DNA of 64,000 nt from Streptomyces sp. NBC_00568 (GCF_026341855.1 NZ_JAPENW010000001.1:992001-1056000); one strand, 5' to 3'. Positions 1-9,217 are shown, counted from the stretch's first letter. The notes: generated from the sequence alone by a model not told the origin. Made by a program: numbers and translations.

Positions 1-1323
1 CTCGCAGCGAAACGGTCCGCCCGGCTGCGGGTCGGGCAGATACGTGCCGTCGCCCGCCGTGGTCCGCAGCCAGTCCAGACACCGCTCGGCCGCGGGCAGC
101 AGTTCCTCGACCTCCTGCTCGGCCAGCCCCCAGCGCCGGGCCTCCGCGAGGAGTACGGGGAAGAGCAGCGTCGCCTCGGTGGCCGTGCAGCCCGGCGGCA
201 GGTGCGGCCCACCGTCCCGGAGCGGTCCCGGGATCAGTCCGGAGCGCGGTCCCGGACCGGCGAATTGGGTGCGGGCGAGGGTCCGCAGAGTGCCCGCGGC
301 GAGCCGTGTCCCGAGCGGCAGCGTCATCCGGGCCGCGGCCAGGGCCTCGGCCGGCGCCAGCCCGCAGCGCCATGGGGCTCCGGCCGCCAGGTGGGTGTCG
401 GCCGGATGCCGGGAGTCGCGCAGCAGCAGGGCCCCGAGGTCCTCGACGCAGGTGCGCAGGAGCGCTTCGACCCCCGGCACGTCGCTCACTGCCCGGGCCT
501 GGGCGAACGGACTCGCGGCGCCGCGACCCACCGCCCTGATCGGCCCTTGGCCGTCCGGCCGGACGCGCAGTTCCACGCTGAGGGTGCCGCCCGGCGGCAG
601 CTCGAGTTCCCAGCGCAGCAGTCCGGCCGAGGCCAGGGCGTCGGCGGGCGGCGGGTCGGCGGTGACGGTCGCGTGCCCTGTGGCGCAGGACCAGCGCAGG
701 CCGGAGGCGTGGACGCTGGCCGGCAGCTCGGGCCCGGCTCGGCCCGAGGCGACCGCGCCCAGTTCCGCGAGATCCGTCCCGAGGGCGACCTCGACGGGCA
801 GACGCAGTGTGCGAGGGGCCGAGCTCCGCAGGGTGATCCGCTCGACGCCGTCCGCATGGCGTGTTCTTTCGACGACCACGTCCGGATCCGGGCCGACATC
901 GCGGGACGCGCGCACCGTGCCCACGAAGCGGGCTCGGTCGGCCGCGAGCATGCGGGCCTGCATCGCGAGCGGTTCCCGGCCTGCGACCCGCACCTGGCAG
1001 CGGGACAGCACGCGCCGACCCGCGCGGTAGAAACCCTCCAGCCCGCGGCCGTTCAGTTGTCCCTCCTCCGTGGAGATCACCAGTCCTGGAAGAGCGACAC
1101 AGATCAGGGAGGTGTGGGCGGGCGGCAGTTCCGCCGTTGGTCCCGGGACGGGAAGGGGCGTCTGGGCAACGCCGGGGCCGCGCCCTGCCGGGACGAAGGG
1201 CGTACCGGTGTCCCACCCCGCTCGCGGGGCCTCCGGGGCGCCCCTCTGTCTGACGGGCTGGGCGGACTCGCGCCCGGGCGGACGGCCACCGTCGGGGGCC
1301 GAGGACGGATGGGGCATGGGCAT
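1..1323 (-). CDS. Glycogen-debranching-type protein (amylo-alpha-1,6-glucosidase family), N-terminal part
   Basis: The gene runs off the left edge; 441 codons are visible. After a proline-rich leader of about 70 residues the protein has the typical GDE N-terminal bis-domain start (TSLICVALPGLVISTEEGQ, then LNGRGLEGFYRAGRRVLSR), followed by beta-rich sequence and the beginning of a helical (alpha/alpha)6 part. The catalytic part would lie outside the window. Family members hydrolyse alpha-1,6 branches of glycogen or related glucans in the cytoplasm. The ATG at 1323 was chosen because GGAGGAAG lies 5-6 bases upstream; a second ATG follows two codons later. It does not appear in forward ORF listings because its stop is not in the window. 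Family assignment rests on the N-terminal domain only. Confidence 0.75.
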   Translation of the reverse strand, partial: MPMPHPSSAPDGGRPPGRESAQPVRQRGAPEAPRAGWDTGTPFVPAGRGPGVAQTPLPVPGPTAELPPAHTSLICVALPGLVISTEEGQLNGRGLEGFYRAGRRVLSRCQVRVAGREPLAMQARMLAADRARFVGTVRASRDVGPDPDVVVERTRHADGVERITLRSSAPRTLRLPVEVALGTDLAELGAVASGRAGPELPASVHASGLRWSCATGHATVTADPPPADALASAGLLRWELELPPGGTLSVELRVRPDGQGPIRAVGRGAASPFAQARAVSDVPGVEALLRTCVEDLGALLLRDSRHPADTHLAAGAPWRCGLAPAEALAAARMTLPLGTRLAAGTLRTLARTQFAGPGPRSGLIPGPLRDGGPHLPPGCTATEATLLFPVLLAEARRWGLAEQEVEELLPAAERCLDWLRTTAGDGTYLPDPQPGGPFRCE

Positions 1324-1624
1324 GGGTGGCTTCCTCCGCGCTCGGTGCGCCTGGAGCGCGTTCGGCTTCGGGTGGGGACTCCGCAGGGCAGGGTCCGGGA
1401 TGTTGCGGCGGCGCGAGCCCGGCCACGGAATCCGCCACTCAGGTGAACGGGGCAGCCCTGTCCCGGGTCACGCCTTGCCCCGGGAAGCCGACCGAATGGC
1501 GGTGGGGCGCCCGACTGCCCTGACAGCCACTCGTCGAGCGGACGCCGGCCACTCACTCGCCGTCCCCCGCACACGCCGCCCTCTCTCGCGCCGCTCCCGC
1601 ACCCGACCGTCCGCCCTCCCCCGC
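1324..1624. other. Gap without a gene
   Basis: About 300 bases between two minus-strand genes. It should hold the promoter of the debranching-type gene and the end of the DUF4192 transcript. I see no coding potential of the local type, no repeat and no convincing long hairpin here. Confidence 0.4.
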
Positions 1625-3271
1625 TCACCCCTGTCCGTCGCCGACCTGCGAGGCGTCGTGGGCCGGGTGACGTCCTCGGGCGCTCACGGTCCCGGGGCCG
1701 CGTCGGCCCGGGCGGCTTCCGCCGTTCGCGTTCGGCCGGGTCCGGCGGCGACGCCGAGCTGCCGGCGTCGAGGGTCGGGTGTCCGGCGCGAGGGAAGCGC
1801 ACGTCGGGTCTCCCGCTGGGAGCGGGGCGCCGGAATCGGTCGACCGCTCCGCTTGCGTCGAACCATGGTCCGTGCGCTCCGCGCGCAGGCAACGTCGGAC
1901 GGATTCCGGATCCAGGCCCTCATTGCACGCCTGGTGGAGAAGGCGGGCGAACAGATAGTCGGGGTCGGCACCGAGCGCCATGGCGAGCGCTTCTCGTGCC
2001 TCCAGCTCGTCACCCATGGACCAGGCGACCCATCCCGCGAGGGTGAGGGGCGCCGCGGCGTGCTCGCGGTAGGGACCGACACAGCGGCGGGCCAGTGCTC
2101 GCCACAACCGCAGCGCCGGGCCTGCCTCGTCACCCTCCATCCACTGCGCGGCACGGTCGCGGGTCGTGCGGTCCTGGAGGCCGAGGATCAAGGTGGCGGC
2201 CTCGTCGTTCTCCAGGAGTCCGTCGTCGCGGAGGTCCGCCGGACGTGTGCCGGACACCGGGGGAGCGTCCGCCAGCCGGTCCCTGATCCGCCGGGCCAGC
2301 GCGAGGGCCTCCTCGGCCACCTCCGCGCGGCTGTCGTCCTCCAGGATCCTCGGCACGAGGGCCATGCTGGCCGTGTCGAGCGCCACCTCCTGGCCCAGCG
2401 CGTCGCCGGTCTCCCAGGGAACGAGCCTGGCTGTCAGGTCCTTCAGGGATCCGCGCACCTGCAGGCCCGCGTACGTCGCGGCGGCGGCGAGGACGGACGT
2501 ACCGGGCAGCCCCATCGGCGTGCCTTCGGCCGGGCAGCATCCCTGACCCGGGCAGGTGTACGACCAGAAGCGGCCGTCCGAGATGCAGAGTGCCTCGATC
2601 ACCGGAACCTCGAGGCGTCCGCAGGCCGTCCGCAGCAGCTGCGCGAGCGGGCGCAGGCGTTCCATGACGTCCCGCCCCGATTCACCGCTCCCGGGTTCCT
2701 GACAGAGGTACGCGACCATGCTCTCGGGGCGGGCGCCTCGCCGCTCGCTGCCCTTCACCAGACCCTGCGCGAGCTGGTCCGAGACGGACGGCCAGTCCTC
2801 CGCGTGGGCGGGGATGCCGAGGCGCGCCCGGCCCCCGAACCGCCCCCGGCGCTCCCGGTCGTGCAAGGCGACCAGCACGATGCTGTCCTCAGGCCGGTAC
2901 CCGAGGAGATAGGGCAGTGCGTCGGCCAGCTCTGCCGGGGTACGCAGAGTCACCTGATGTTCCGTGCCGGGGGCGCCCCCGTGCCGGGCATCTCCGGACA
3001 GGCTCGCCCCACCCCGGTGGTGCCGGCCGCCATGGACCGTACCGCCGGGGACCGGTGGCTCGGCCTGCCGGCCCGGCCGGTCCCTGCCCTCGGGTCCGGA
3101 TCGGCCGCCCGTGCCGTTCCGCCCGTCGCCGGTGTGGCCGCCGGCCCCGCTCCGGCCGCCGTGATCGCCCTCGCCACCGGATCGATCGCGCCCGCGGTTC
3201 CCGTCGCGTCCGCCGACCGCGCCGATGTTCTCTTCGCCGGACCTGCCGGCCGCTTCGTCGTGATTCGTCAT
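1625..3271 (-). CDS. DUF4192 domain protein
   Basis: 548 residues. The first 115 residues are low-complexity and rich in Gly, Arg, Asp and Glu; the DUF4192 domain begins at VTLRTPAELADALPYLLGYRPEDSIV and continues to about residue 440, with the usual late segment LTLAGWVAWSMGDELEAREAL and ADPDYLFARLLHQA. The tail is again disordered, rich in Arg, Pro and Ser. The function of DUF4192 is unknown; the family is typical of actinobacteria. The ATG at 3271 is the first start that leaves a plausible N-terminus, but it has only a weak ribosome site, so the start is uncertain. The gene is divergent from the recQ-like gene and shares a 133-base promoter region with it. Confidence 0.75.
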   Translation of the reverse strand: MTNHDEAAGRSGEENIGAVGGRDGNRGRDRSGGEGDHGGRSGAGGHTGDGRNGTGGRSGPEGRDRPGRQAEPPVPGGTVHGGRHHRGGASLSGDARHGGAPGTEHQVTLRTPAELADALPYLLGYRPEDSIVLVALHDRERRGRFGGRARLGIPAHAEDWPSVSDQLAQGLVKGSERRGARPESMVAYLCQEPGSGESGRDVMERLRPLAQLLRTACGRLEVPVIEALCISDGRFWSYTCPGQGCCPAEGTPMGLPGTSVLAAAATYAGLQVRGSLKDLTARLVPWETGDALGQEVALDTASMALVPRILEDDSRAEVAEEALALARRIRDRLADAPPVSGTRPADLRDDGLLENDEAATLILGLQDRTTRDRAAQWMEGDEAGPALRLWRALARRCVGPYREHAAAPLTLAGWVAWSMGDELEAREALAMALGADPDYLFARLLHQACNEGLDPESVRRCLRAERTDHGSTQAERSTDSGAPLPAGDPTCASLAPDTRPSTPAARRRRRTRPNANGGSRPGRRGPGTVSARGRHPAHDASQVGDGQG

Positions 3272-3311
3272 GCGGTGACCATCTCGCGGATCACGAAATT
3301 CCGGTTCGCCC

Positions 3312-3353
3312 TGTGGATAACCATCACCATGATCACGCCAGAAGTTGTCCACA
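3312..3353. promoter_or_regulatory. Pair of convergent DnaA-box sequences
   Basis: TGTGGATAA at 3312-3320 is the reverse complement of the classical DnaA box TTATCCACA, and TTGTCCACA at 3345-3353 is the box preferred by Streptomyces DnaA. They face each other across 24 bases, in the divergent promoter region of the DUF4192 and recQ-like genes. Both are exact 9-mers. Binding by DnaA is inferred, not shown. Confidence 0.6.
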
Positions 3354-3404
3354 GCTCGACGGGCTCGTTCGCGCTTTGTCCGACCCATCGGGTTGCATGG
3401 AGCC

Positions 3405-5603
3405 ATGACCAACGAAGACCCGCGACCCGCAGCCACCGACAACGCACACGACGCAGCCCGCGAAGACCTGCGGGCGGCGGCCGATGCCGTCCTGGCCCGT
3501 CTCGTCGGGGTGGGTGAGGCCCGGCTGCGCGAGGACCAGTGGCGCGCCATCGAGGCGCTGGTGGCCGACAAGCGCCGGGCGCTGGTCGTCCAGCGCACCG
3601 GCTGGGGCAAGTCCGCGGTGTACTTCGTCGCGACGGCGCTGCTGCGCGAGCGGGGCGCCGGGCCCACGGTGATCGTCTCCCCGCTTCTCGCGCTGATGCG
3701 CAACCAGGTGGAGGCGGCGGCCCGCGCCGGAATCCGCGCGCGGACGATCAACTCCTCCAATACGGAGGAGTGGGAGACGATCCAGGCCGAAGTGGCGGCG
3801 AGCGAGGTCGATGTCCTCCTGGTGAGCCCGGAGCGGCTGAACAATCCCGACTTCCGCGACCAGGTGCTGCCCAAGCTGGCCGCGGCCACCGGCCTGCTGG
3901 TCGTCGACGAGGCGCACTGCATCTCCGACTGGGGACACGACTTCCGGCCGGACTACCGACGCCTGCGCACCATGCTCGCCGACCTTCCACCCGACACCCC
4001 GGTGCTGGCCACCACCGCGACGGCCAACGCGCGCGTGACGGCCGATGTCGCCGAGCAGCTGGGAACCGGAGTGAGCACCGACGCGCTGGTCCTGCGCGGC
4101 CCCCTGGACCGGGAGAGCCTGAGTCTCGGCGTGCTGCGGCTGCCGGACGCCGCGCACCGCATGGCCTGGCTCGCCGAGCATCTGAACGACCTGCCGGGCT
4201 CCGGCATCATCTACACGCTCACCGTGGCCGCGGCCGAGGAGGTCACCGCGTTCCTGCGCCAGAGCGGATACACCGTGGCGTCGTACACCGGGAAAACGGA
4301 GAACGCGGACCGCCAGCAGGCCGAGGAGGACCTGCTCGCCAATCGCGTCAAGGCTCTGATCGCCACGTCGGCCCTGGGCATGGGCTTCGACAAGCCCGAC
4401 CTGGGCTTCGTGGTGCACCTGGGCTCCCCCTCCTCCCCGATCGCCTACTACCAGCAGGTGGGACGAGCGGGCCGCGGTGTGGAACACGCGGAGGTGCTGC
4501 TCCTGCCGGGCAAGGAGGACCAGGCGATCTGGGAGTACTTCGCCTCGATCGCCTTCCCTCCGGAGGAGCAGGTGCGGCGCACCCTGGACGTGCTGGCTCG
4601 GGCCGAGCGCCCGCTCTCGCTGCCCGCGCTGGAACCGCTGGTGGAGCTGCGCAGGTCCCGCCTGGAGACCATGCTCAAGGTGCTCGACGTGGACGGAGCC
4701 GTGCACCGGGTCAAGGGCGGCTGGATCTCGACGGGCTTGCCCTGGACGTACGACACCGAGCGCTACGCCTGGGTGGCCAAGCAGCGGGCGACGGAGCAGC
4801 AGGCGATGCGGGACTACGTATCGACGACCGGCTGCCGTATGGAGTTCCTGCGGCGGCAGCTGGACGACGAGGGAGCCGTACCGTGCGGGCGCTGCGACAA
4901 CTGCGCGGGCGGCCGTTTCCAGGCGGCGGTCTCCTCCGCCGCGCTGGACGCGGCGAACGGCGAGCTGGACCGGGCGGGCGTCGATGTCGAGCCCCGGAAG
5001 ATGTGGCCGACCGGGCTGCCGGCGGTCGGCGTCGAGCTGAAGGGACGTATCCCGGTCGGCGAACAGGCTGCTCCGGGGCGTGCCCTGGGACGGCTCTCGG
5101 ACATCGGATGGGGCAACCGGCTGCGGCCGATGCTCGCCCCGCAGGCACCGGACGGACCCGTTCCGGACGATGTCGCCAAGGCCGTGGTCGGCGTCCTCGC
5201 CGACTGGGCGAAGGGCCCGGGCGGCTGGGCCTCCGGACAGCCCGACGCGCAGCCGCGCCCGGTCGGCGTGGTGACCGTCGCCTCGCGCTCGCGGCCTCAG
5301 CTGATCCAGTCGCTCGGTGCACGGATCGCGGAAGTCGGCCGACTGCCGCTGCTGGGATCCGTGGAGTACGTCGGCGAGGTCGCGCAGATCTCCCGGAGCA
5401 ACAGCGCTCAGCGGCTGAAGGCGCTGGACGGGGCGTTGTCCGTGCCGCCCCGGCTGGCGGACGCGCTGGCAGAGGCAGATGGTCCGATTCTGCTGGTGGA
5501 CGACGCCACGGAGACGGGCTGGACGCTGGCGGTGGCGTCGCGGATGCTTCGCAGAGCGGGCGCTCAGGCGGTGTTGCCGCTGGTCCTCGCCGTACAAGCG
5601 TGA
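3405..5603 (+). CDS. recQ: RecQ-family ATP-dependent DNA helicase with a phosphoribosyltransferase-like C-terminus
   Basis: 732 residues. Helicase motifs in order: motif 0 glutamine in [12 protein letters not shown] (about 41-52), Walker A QRTGWGKS (63-70, replacing the usual GTGxGKS), DEAH box [19 protein letters not shown] (about 166-184), ATTATAN motif III, and motif [14 protein letters not shown] RecQ-type zinc site follows: CRMEFL, then CGRCDNC. Instead of an HRDC domain, the last 150 residues end in [19 protein letters not shown], which resembles the PRPP-binding loop of type I phosphoribosyltransferases and ComF-like proteins. The ATG at 3405 was preferred over one 20 codons upstream because the family-like N-terminus starts here, though the ribosome site (GGAG, very close) is poor. 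Role: unwinding of DNA in recombination and repair. The extra domain is known in actinobacterial RecQ relatives; its role is unknown. Confidence 0.85.
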   Translation: MTNEDPRPAATDNAHDAAREDLRAAADAVLARLVGVGEARLREDQWRAIEALVADKRRALVVQRTGWGKSAVYFVATALLRERGAGPTVIVSPLLALMRNQVEAAARAGIRARTINSSNTEEWETIQAEVAASEVDVLLVSPERLNNPDFRDQVLPKLAAATGLLVVDEAHCISDWGHDFRPDYRRLRTMLADLPPDTPVLATTATANARVTADVAEQLGTGVSTDALVLRGPLDRESLSLGVLRLPDAAHRMAWLAEHLNDLPGSGIIYTLTVAAAEEVTAFLRQSGYTVASYTGKTENADRQQAEEDLLANRVKALIATSALGMGFDKPDLGFVVHLGSPSSPIAYYQQVGRAGRGVEHAEVLLLPGKEDQAIWEYFASIAFPPEEQVRRTLDVLARAERPLSLPALEPLVELRRSRLETMLKVLDVDGAVHRVKGGWISTGLPWTYDTERYAWVAKQRATEQQAMRDYVSTTGCRMEFLRRQLDDEGAVPCGRCDNCAGGRFQAAVSSAALDAANGELDRAGVDVEPRKMWPTGLPAVGVELKGRIPVGEQAAPGRALGRLSDIGWGNRLRPMLAPQAPDGPVPDDVAKAVVGVLADWAKGPGGWASGQPDAQPRPVGVVTVASRSRPQLIQSLGARIAEVGRLPLLGSVEYVGEVAQISRSNSAQRLKALDGALSVPPRLADALAEADGPILLVDDATETGWTLAVASRMLRRAGAQAVLPLVLAVQA

Positions 5604-5620
5604 ATCGCGTGTCGCGATTC
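5602..5620. other. Perfect 8-bp inverted repeat over the recQ-like stop codon
   Basis: GAATCGCG-TGT-CGCGATTC begins inside the TGA stop of the helicase gene. It could form a small terminator hairpin or act as a protein-binding dyad. No U-tract follows. Confidence 0.4.
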
Positions 5621-5827
5621 GGAACACTGGGCAGGTATATAGGACGCTAATCGCCCGAAAACGGTCCGTGGCCCCAATTGCTCGTTGCCGCAACCCAGTT
5701 CGACAGGAAGAATTGAGCTCCGCCCCCCGCTCGGTTCGCCCGTGGTCCGGTAGGGCTCTGCTGCGGCGTGCCATTCCCCCAAGTCCGACCCCGCCCGCTG
5801 TATGGGCACGTAGCCGAAGGGAGGACC

Positions 5828-6460
5828 GTGACCTTCGGATTCGCTCCGTCCTCGGCGGCATCCATGTCGACGTCTCCCGACCTGTCCGCCGCTTCCGCCA
5901 ACCCACTGGCCCGCATGCTGGAACCCGCCGAATGGGCCTCGGCCGGAATTCCGCTTCTGCGCGATCCCCGTGAGGTCGTCAGTGGACTGCACGCACGGCA
6001 CCGGCCCAGACCGTCGACCGCGATCGTGGCGGTGCTCGATCCGGAGGAACGGCTCATGGCGAGCGCGTCCTTCACCCGGCGTTCGGCACCGGCCGACGGC
6101 TGGATGTTCCGCAACTCGCTGCTCGCGCAGCTGCGCCGGGTCATCCCGCACGACCTGCGGCGCCGTTCGCCCGTGCGTACGGCCGTGCTGCTGTACTGCC
6201 GGGACGGCGACGCGCGTTGGACGGAAGAGGACGGGGCGTGGATGTGGGGGCTGCGGGATGCCTGCACGCTCCACGGACTGCGGTGCGGGGCGTACATCAC
6301 CCTGACACGTGACGGCTGGCAGGTTCTCGGCGAGGGCCGCGGCGGACGCCGTCCCAACTCCGACTCGACACCGGAGTTCTTCGCGGGCGAGGTGCTGCCA
6401 CCCCTGCCCCGCACCGGAGGCGCCGCGTCGGAGATCATGCGCCGGGCGGCCGCCCGCTGA
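5828..6460 (+). CDS. Conserved actinomycete protein of unknown function
   Basis: 210 residues with no signal peptide or membrane segment. The GTG start at 5828 is fixed by GGGAGG three bases upstream; an in-frame ATG 20 codons earlier has no such site. The first 30 residues are Ser/Ala-rich. The body, from LARMLEPAEWASAGIPLLRD, has a hydrophobic strand (TAIVAVLDPEERLMASASF), then WMFRNSLLAQLRRVIPHDL, a second strand VRTAVLLYCRDGDARWTEED and a helix-strand end (LHGLRCGAYITLTRDGW). The strand-T.ED-helix-strand pattern is loosely like RadC/JAB proteins, but the metal-binding HxH is missing, so I do not assign it. It follows the recQ-like gene by 224 bases. Confidence 0.7.
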   Translation: MTFGFAPSSAASMSTSPDLSAASANPLARMLEPAEWASAGIPLLRDPREVVSGLHARHRPRPSTAIVAVLDPEERLMASASFTRRSAPADGWMFRNSLLAQLRRVIPHDLRRRSPVRTAVLLYCRDGDARWTEEDGAWMWGLRDACTLHGLRCGAYITLTRDGWQVLGEGRGGRRPNSDSTPEFFAGEVLPPLPRTGGAASEIMRRAAAR

Positions 6461-6485
6461 GACGCGGGCGAGCCTCAGGGACACC

Positions 6486-6512
6486 GGCCCGCCCCCGGGG
6501 GGAAGGCGGGCC
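6486..6512 (+). terminator. Hairpin after the unknown gene ending at 6460
   Basis: GGCCCGCC (6486-6493) pairs with GGCGGGCC (6505-6512); the loop itself contains CCCCGGGG. It starts 26 bases after the stop codon. Confidence 0.5.
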
Positions 6513-6747
6513 GCACACGTCCGACGAGCCCGATCCGGGGTCGTAGCGCTCGCTCGCGCGCACGCCACGGACGCGCGGCGTGGATGTCGGGCGCACACAG
6601 GCCCTCGATCACGCGACGGAACCCTGCCCGCCGGCCCCTACCCGCGCTCGCGGGACAACTCGCGGGGCGGGCGACGGGAGCACACGCCGACCGGCATACA
6701 CATGCCATACGCCGCGGAGAACATGGAACGAGATCGAACGCCGTCCC

Positions 6748-6782
6748 GGTGACACCCACCGGGAGTGGTGACACCCACCGGG
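6748..6782. repeat. Two direct copies of a 16-bp element, 19 bp apart
   Basis: GGTGACACCCACCGGG occurs at 6748-6763 and 6767-6782. It lies in the 511-base gap between convergent genes, which has no supported gene; the remainder of the gap is ordinary GC-rich sequence apart from the hairpins listed separately. Confidence 0.5.
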
Positions 6783-6906
6783 GGTAGGGAAGCCCCGCAG
6801 CCAGGCGCCGGAATCCGCACCGGGCGCCTCGTGCCACACGAACAGCGCGGGACAGGACGTCCCGCACGCGGACGTGTTGTGGGTACGCGAAAGCGATCGC
6901 CGTGCA

Positions 6907-6926
6907 GGTGCCGCCGCGGCGGCACC
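6907..6926. other. Perfect 20-bp palindrome
   Basis: GGTGCCGCCGCGGCGGCACC is fully self-complementary with no spacer. It lies 15 bases to the left of the terminator of the next minus-strand gene. It could extend that terminator or be a protein site. Confidence 0.5.
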
Positions 6927-6940
6927 CTCAGCGTCCCGCC

Positions 6941-6973
6941 GAGCGCGTTCCGGACCAGGTCCGGAACGCGCTC
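6941..6973 (-). terminator. Strong 16-bp stem overlapping the stop codon at 6972-6974
   Basis: GAGCGCGTTCCGGACC (6941-6956) and GGTCCGGAACGCGCTC (6958-6973) are perfect reverse complements with one base between them, so the real loop is formed by opening the innermost pairs. The right arm covers the first two bases of the stop codon of the minus-strand gene. Confidence 0.7.
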
Positions 6974-7598
6974 AGACGCCCGCGCCCAGAACCGAGTTGA
7001 TCTGCTGCGGGTCGCCGCAGACGATCAGCAGGGCACCGGCCCGGCCTTGGGCCAGGGGCAGCGCGGTGGCGAGGACCTCGCCGGAGCCGCCGTTGACCGC
7101 GACCACGACCACGGGGCGGGACACGGCCCGGCCCGCTGCGGAGGCGTCGGCGTAGAAGACGTCGTCGCCGGCGTCGTGCTGCGCCCAGTACGCGGCCTCG
7201 CCGAAGGAGAGTTCGTGCGCGGCCCACGGGTGCGGATCGCCGGTGGTGATCACCAGCACCTCACCGGGGGCTCGGCCCGACTCCAGCAGCAGGTCGACGG
7301 CTTCTTCAGCGGCATCCAACGCACCCTCGGCCGAGGCCGGGATGAGCTGGATCTGCGGGGTGACGGCAGCGGGTGCGGCCGCCTTGGCGGACGGTCCCGG
7401 CGTGGCCACGACCGGCTCACGCGGGGTGCGTTGGGCCGGCATCGGCCGGACAGGACCCGGACGGCCGGGACGCGGCGGAGCCGCGGGACGGGGACCGGGT
7501 ACGGGACGGGGGGTCGGCGCGGTGCGGCCACTGGCCGGAGTGACGCGGGGACCCTGGGCACTCTCGTGAATCTGAGGCTCCTCGGGAATGAGAGGCAT
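6972..7598 (-). CDS. Conserved protein of unknown function, Pro-rich N-terminus
   Basis: 208 residues from the ATG at 7598. Residues 15-90 are Pro, Arg and Ala-rich and look disordered. The rest folds as alternating strands and helices: EGALDAAEEAVDLLLES, then VLVITTGDPHPWAAHELS, VVVVAVNGG, and GALLIVCGDPQQINSVLGA near the end. GDPQQ resembles motif III of superfamily I helicases and VLVITTGDPHPWA a preceding motif, but no Walker A is present. It follows rnhB by 68 bases on the same strand and is probably co-transcribed. Another in-frame ATG 17 codons upstream is possible; neither start has a good ribosome site. Function unknown. Confidence 0.65.
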   Translation of the reverse strand: MPLIPEEPQIHESAQGPRVTPASGRTAPTPRPVPGPRPAAPPRPGRPGPVRPMPAQRTPREPVVATPGPSAKAAAPAAVTPQIQLIPASAEGALDAAEEAVDLLLESGRAPGEVLVITTGDPHPWAAHELSFGEAAYWAQHDAGDDVFYADASAAGRAVSRPVVVVAVNGGSGEVLATALPLAQGRAGALLIVCGDPQQINSVLGAGV

Positions 7599-7666
7599 GA
7601 GCTGATATCTATCAAACGCCGGTGCGACTCGCGTCGGCGGGTGGCACATGAGTGCGAACGGAATCG

Positions 7667-8368
7667 TCAGAAATCGAAGCCGAGCTGGCCCTCGATCTCC
7701 GGAACGTTTCCGTCCGCCCAACTGCGGACCTTCTTGAGGTGCCGCCACTGGGGCAGCGCATCAAGATACGCCCACGACAACCGGTGGTACGGGGTGGGGC
7801 CCCGCTCCTCCAGCGCGGCTTTGTGGACCGGCGACGGGTACCCGGCGTTGGCCGCAAAACCGAAGTCTGCATGGTCGACACCCAGTTCGGCCATCATTTT
7901 GTCGCGCTGAACCTTGGCGATCACCGAGGCCGCGGCGACGGCGATGCAGGACTGGTCGCCCTTGATCACCGTGCGGACCCGCCAGGGAGCTCCGAGATAG
8001 TCGTGCTTCCCGTCGAGGATGACCGCGTCGGGGCGGACCGGCAAGGCCTCCAGGGCGCGTCCGGCCGCGAGGCGCAGGGCGGCCGTCATCCCCAGCTGGT
8101 CGATCTCCTCCGGGGAGGCGTGCCCGAGGGCGTACGACGTCACCCATTTCTCCAACACCACGGCGAGCGCGGTCCGGCGCTTGACGGTCAGGAGCTTGGA
8201 GTCGGTGAGGCCTTCGGGCGGTCGGCGCAGCCCGGTGACGGCGGCGCAGACGGTGACGGGACCGGCCCAGGCACCGCGCCCCACCTCGTCGACACCGGCA
8301 ATGACCTTCGCTCCGGTCGTGGCGCGGAGGGAGCGCTCGACGGTGTGGGTGGGTGGTTCGTACGGCAT
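7667..8368 (-). CDS. rnhB: Ribonuclease HII
   Basis: 233 residues, normal length. The enzyme cuts the RNA strand of RNA-DNA hybrids and initiates removal of single ribonucleotides from DNA. The active-site start [16 protein letters not shown] carries the first Asp-Glu pair and the Gly-Arg-Gly hinge; LTDSK follows, then ILDGKHDYL with the third acidic residue and the C-terminal [15 protein letters not shown] with [23 protein letters not shown] six bases before the ATG supports the start. It sits beside the TetR/MFS pair but is probably independent of it. Confidence 0.96.
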   Translation of the reverse strand: MPYEPPTHTVERSLRATTGAKVIAGVDEVGRGAWAGPVTVCAAVTGLRRPPEGLTDSKLLTVKRRTALAVVLEKWVTSYALGHASPEEIDQLGMTAALRLAAGRALEALPVRPDAVILDGKHDYLGAPWRVRTVIKGDQSCIAVAAASVIAKVQRDKMMAELGVDHADFGFAANAGYPSPVHKAALEERGPTPYHRLSWAYLDALPQWRHLKKVRSWADGNVPEIEGQLGFDF

Positions 8369-8449
8369 GGCGTCCTCAGACTACGCCGCCCGGAGCCCCG
8401 CGCGACACCCAGGTTCCCCGAGCGGCCGGGGAGCCGGCGCCGGAGCCTG

Positions 8450-9073
8450 TCAGGCGCCCCTCCCGCGCAGCAGCGGAACCATCAGCTGGTCGATCATCTC
8501 CTGGAGGTCCCGATCGCTCCATTCACTCGCGCACACCTTGGAGCGGTACATCATCATCGCCGGGATGGCGTCGAAGACGTACGAGTTCGCGGCGTCGGGA
8601 CGCACCTCACCACGGTCGATACCTCGGTGGATGACCTCACGGAGCAGCCCCATGGTGGGTTCGACGACCCCGCCGAGGATCACCCGGTTGAAACGTTCGG
8701 CCTGGTTCACATCGCATTCGTGAAGCACCGAGCGAAGCGCGAGCCCCGTCTGCGAAAACATCGCCGCGCGGACGCGGCGGCACAGTTCCAGCAGGTCCTC
8801 CCGGACGCCGCCGAGGTCGGGAGCCTCCGCCTGGTTCGGCAACCCGGCCTGGAGCGCGTCCGCGACCAGATCCTCCTTGGACGGCCAGCGGCGATAGACC
8901 GCGGCCTTGCCTGTCTGGGCGCGCGCGGCCACACCTTCCATGGTGAGGCCGTTCCAGCCGACCGTGCCGAGCTGTTCCAGCGCGGCTTCCAGGATCGCGC
9001 GCTCGAGCACGGCACCGCGCCGGCGCGAGGAGGCCGCCTGAGCGGGGGCGGCCGTCCAACGCGAAGTAACCAT
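8450..9073 (-). CDS. TetR-family transcriptional repressor of the adjacent efflux pump
   Basis: 207 residues. The N-terminal helix-turn-helix is LERAILEAALEQLGTVGWNGLTMEGVAARAQTGKAAVYRRWPSKEDLV, ending in the YRRWPSK(E) pattern common to this family; the rest is a helical ligand-binding domain similar to TetR_C-type domains. It is transcribed away from the MFS gene, with 187 bases between the two starts that contain two near-identical dyads. This layout, known from many TetR-pump pairs, suggests it represses the pump and itself and is released by the pump substrate. The ligand cannot be told from sequence. Confidence 0.9.
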   Translation of the reverse strand: MVTSRWTAAPAQAASSRRRGAVLERAILEAALEQLGTVGWNGLTMEGVAARAQTGKAAVYRRWPSKEDLVADALQAGLPNQAEAPDLGGVREDLLELCRRVRAAMFSQTGLALRSVLHECDVNQAERFNRVILGGVVEPTMGLLREVIHRGIDRGEVRPDAANSYVFDAIPAMMMYRSKVCASEWSDRDLQEMIDQLMVPLLRGRGA

Positions 9074-9168
9074 CAGAGTGTCTCCGTCGCACAGGGGAGC
9101 GGAAATTCGGGGAGGTTCGGGCTTTTGCGGGGAGGGGCGAGCGAGTTGACGTCCGCGGGCAGCAACTT

Positions 9169-9190
9169 CAGTGAACGCTTGCGTTCACTG
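9169..9190. promoter_or_regulatory. TetR operator O1
   Basis: AGTGAACGC-TT-GCGTTCACT, extended by one outer pair to 10-bp arms. Its centre is 48 bp from that of the second copy. GAACG half-sites are typical of TetR-family regulators of DHA2 pumps. Confidence 0.8.
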
Positions 9191-9217
9191 TCGGGGACTC
9201 ACTACCGTTGACGCGAC

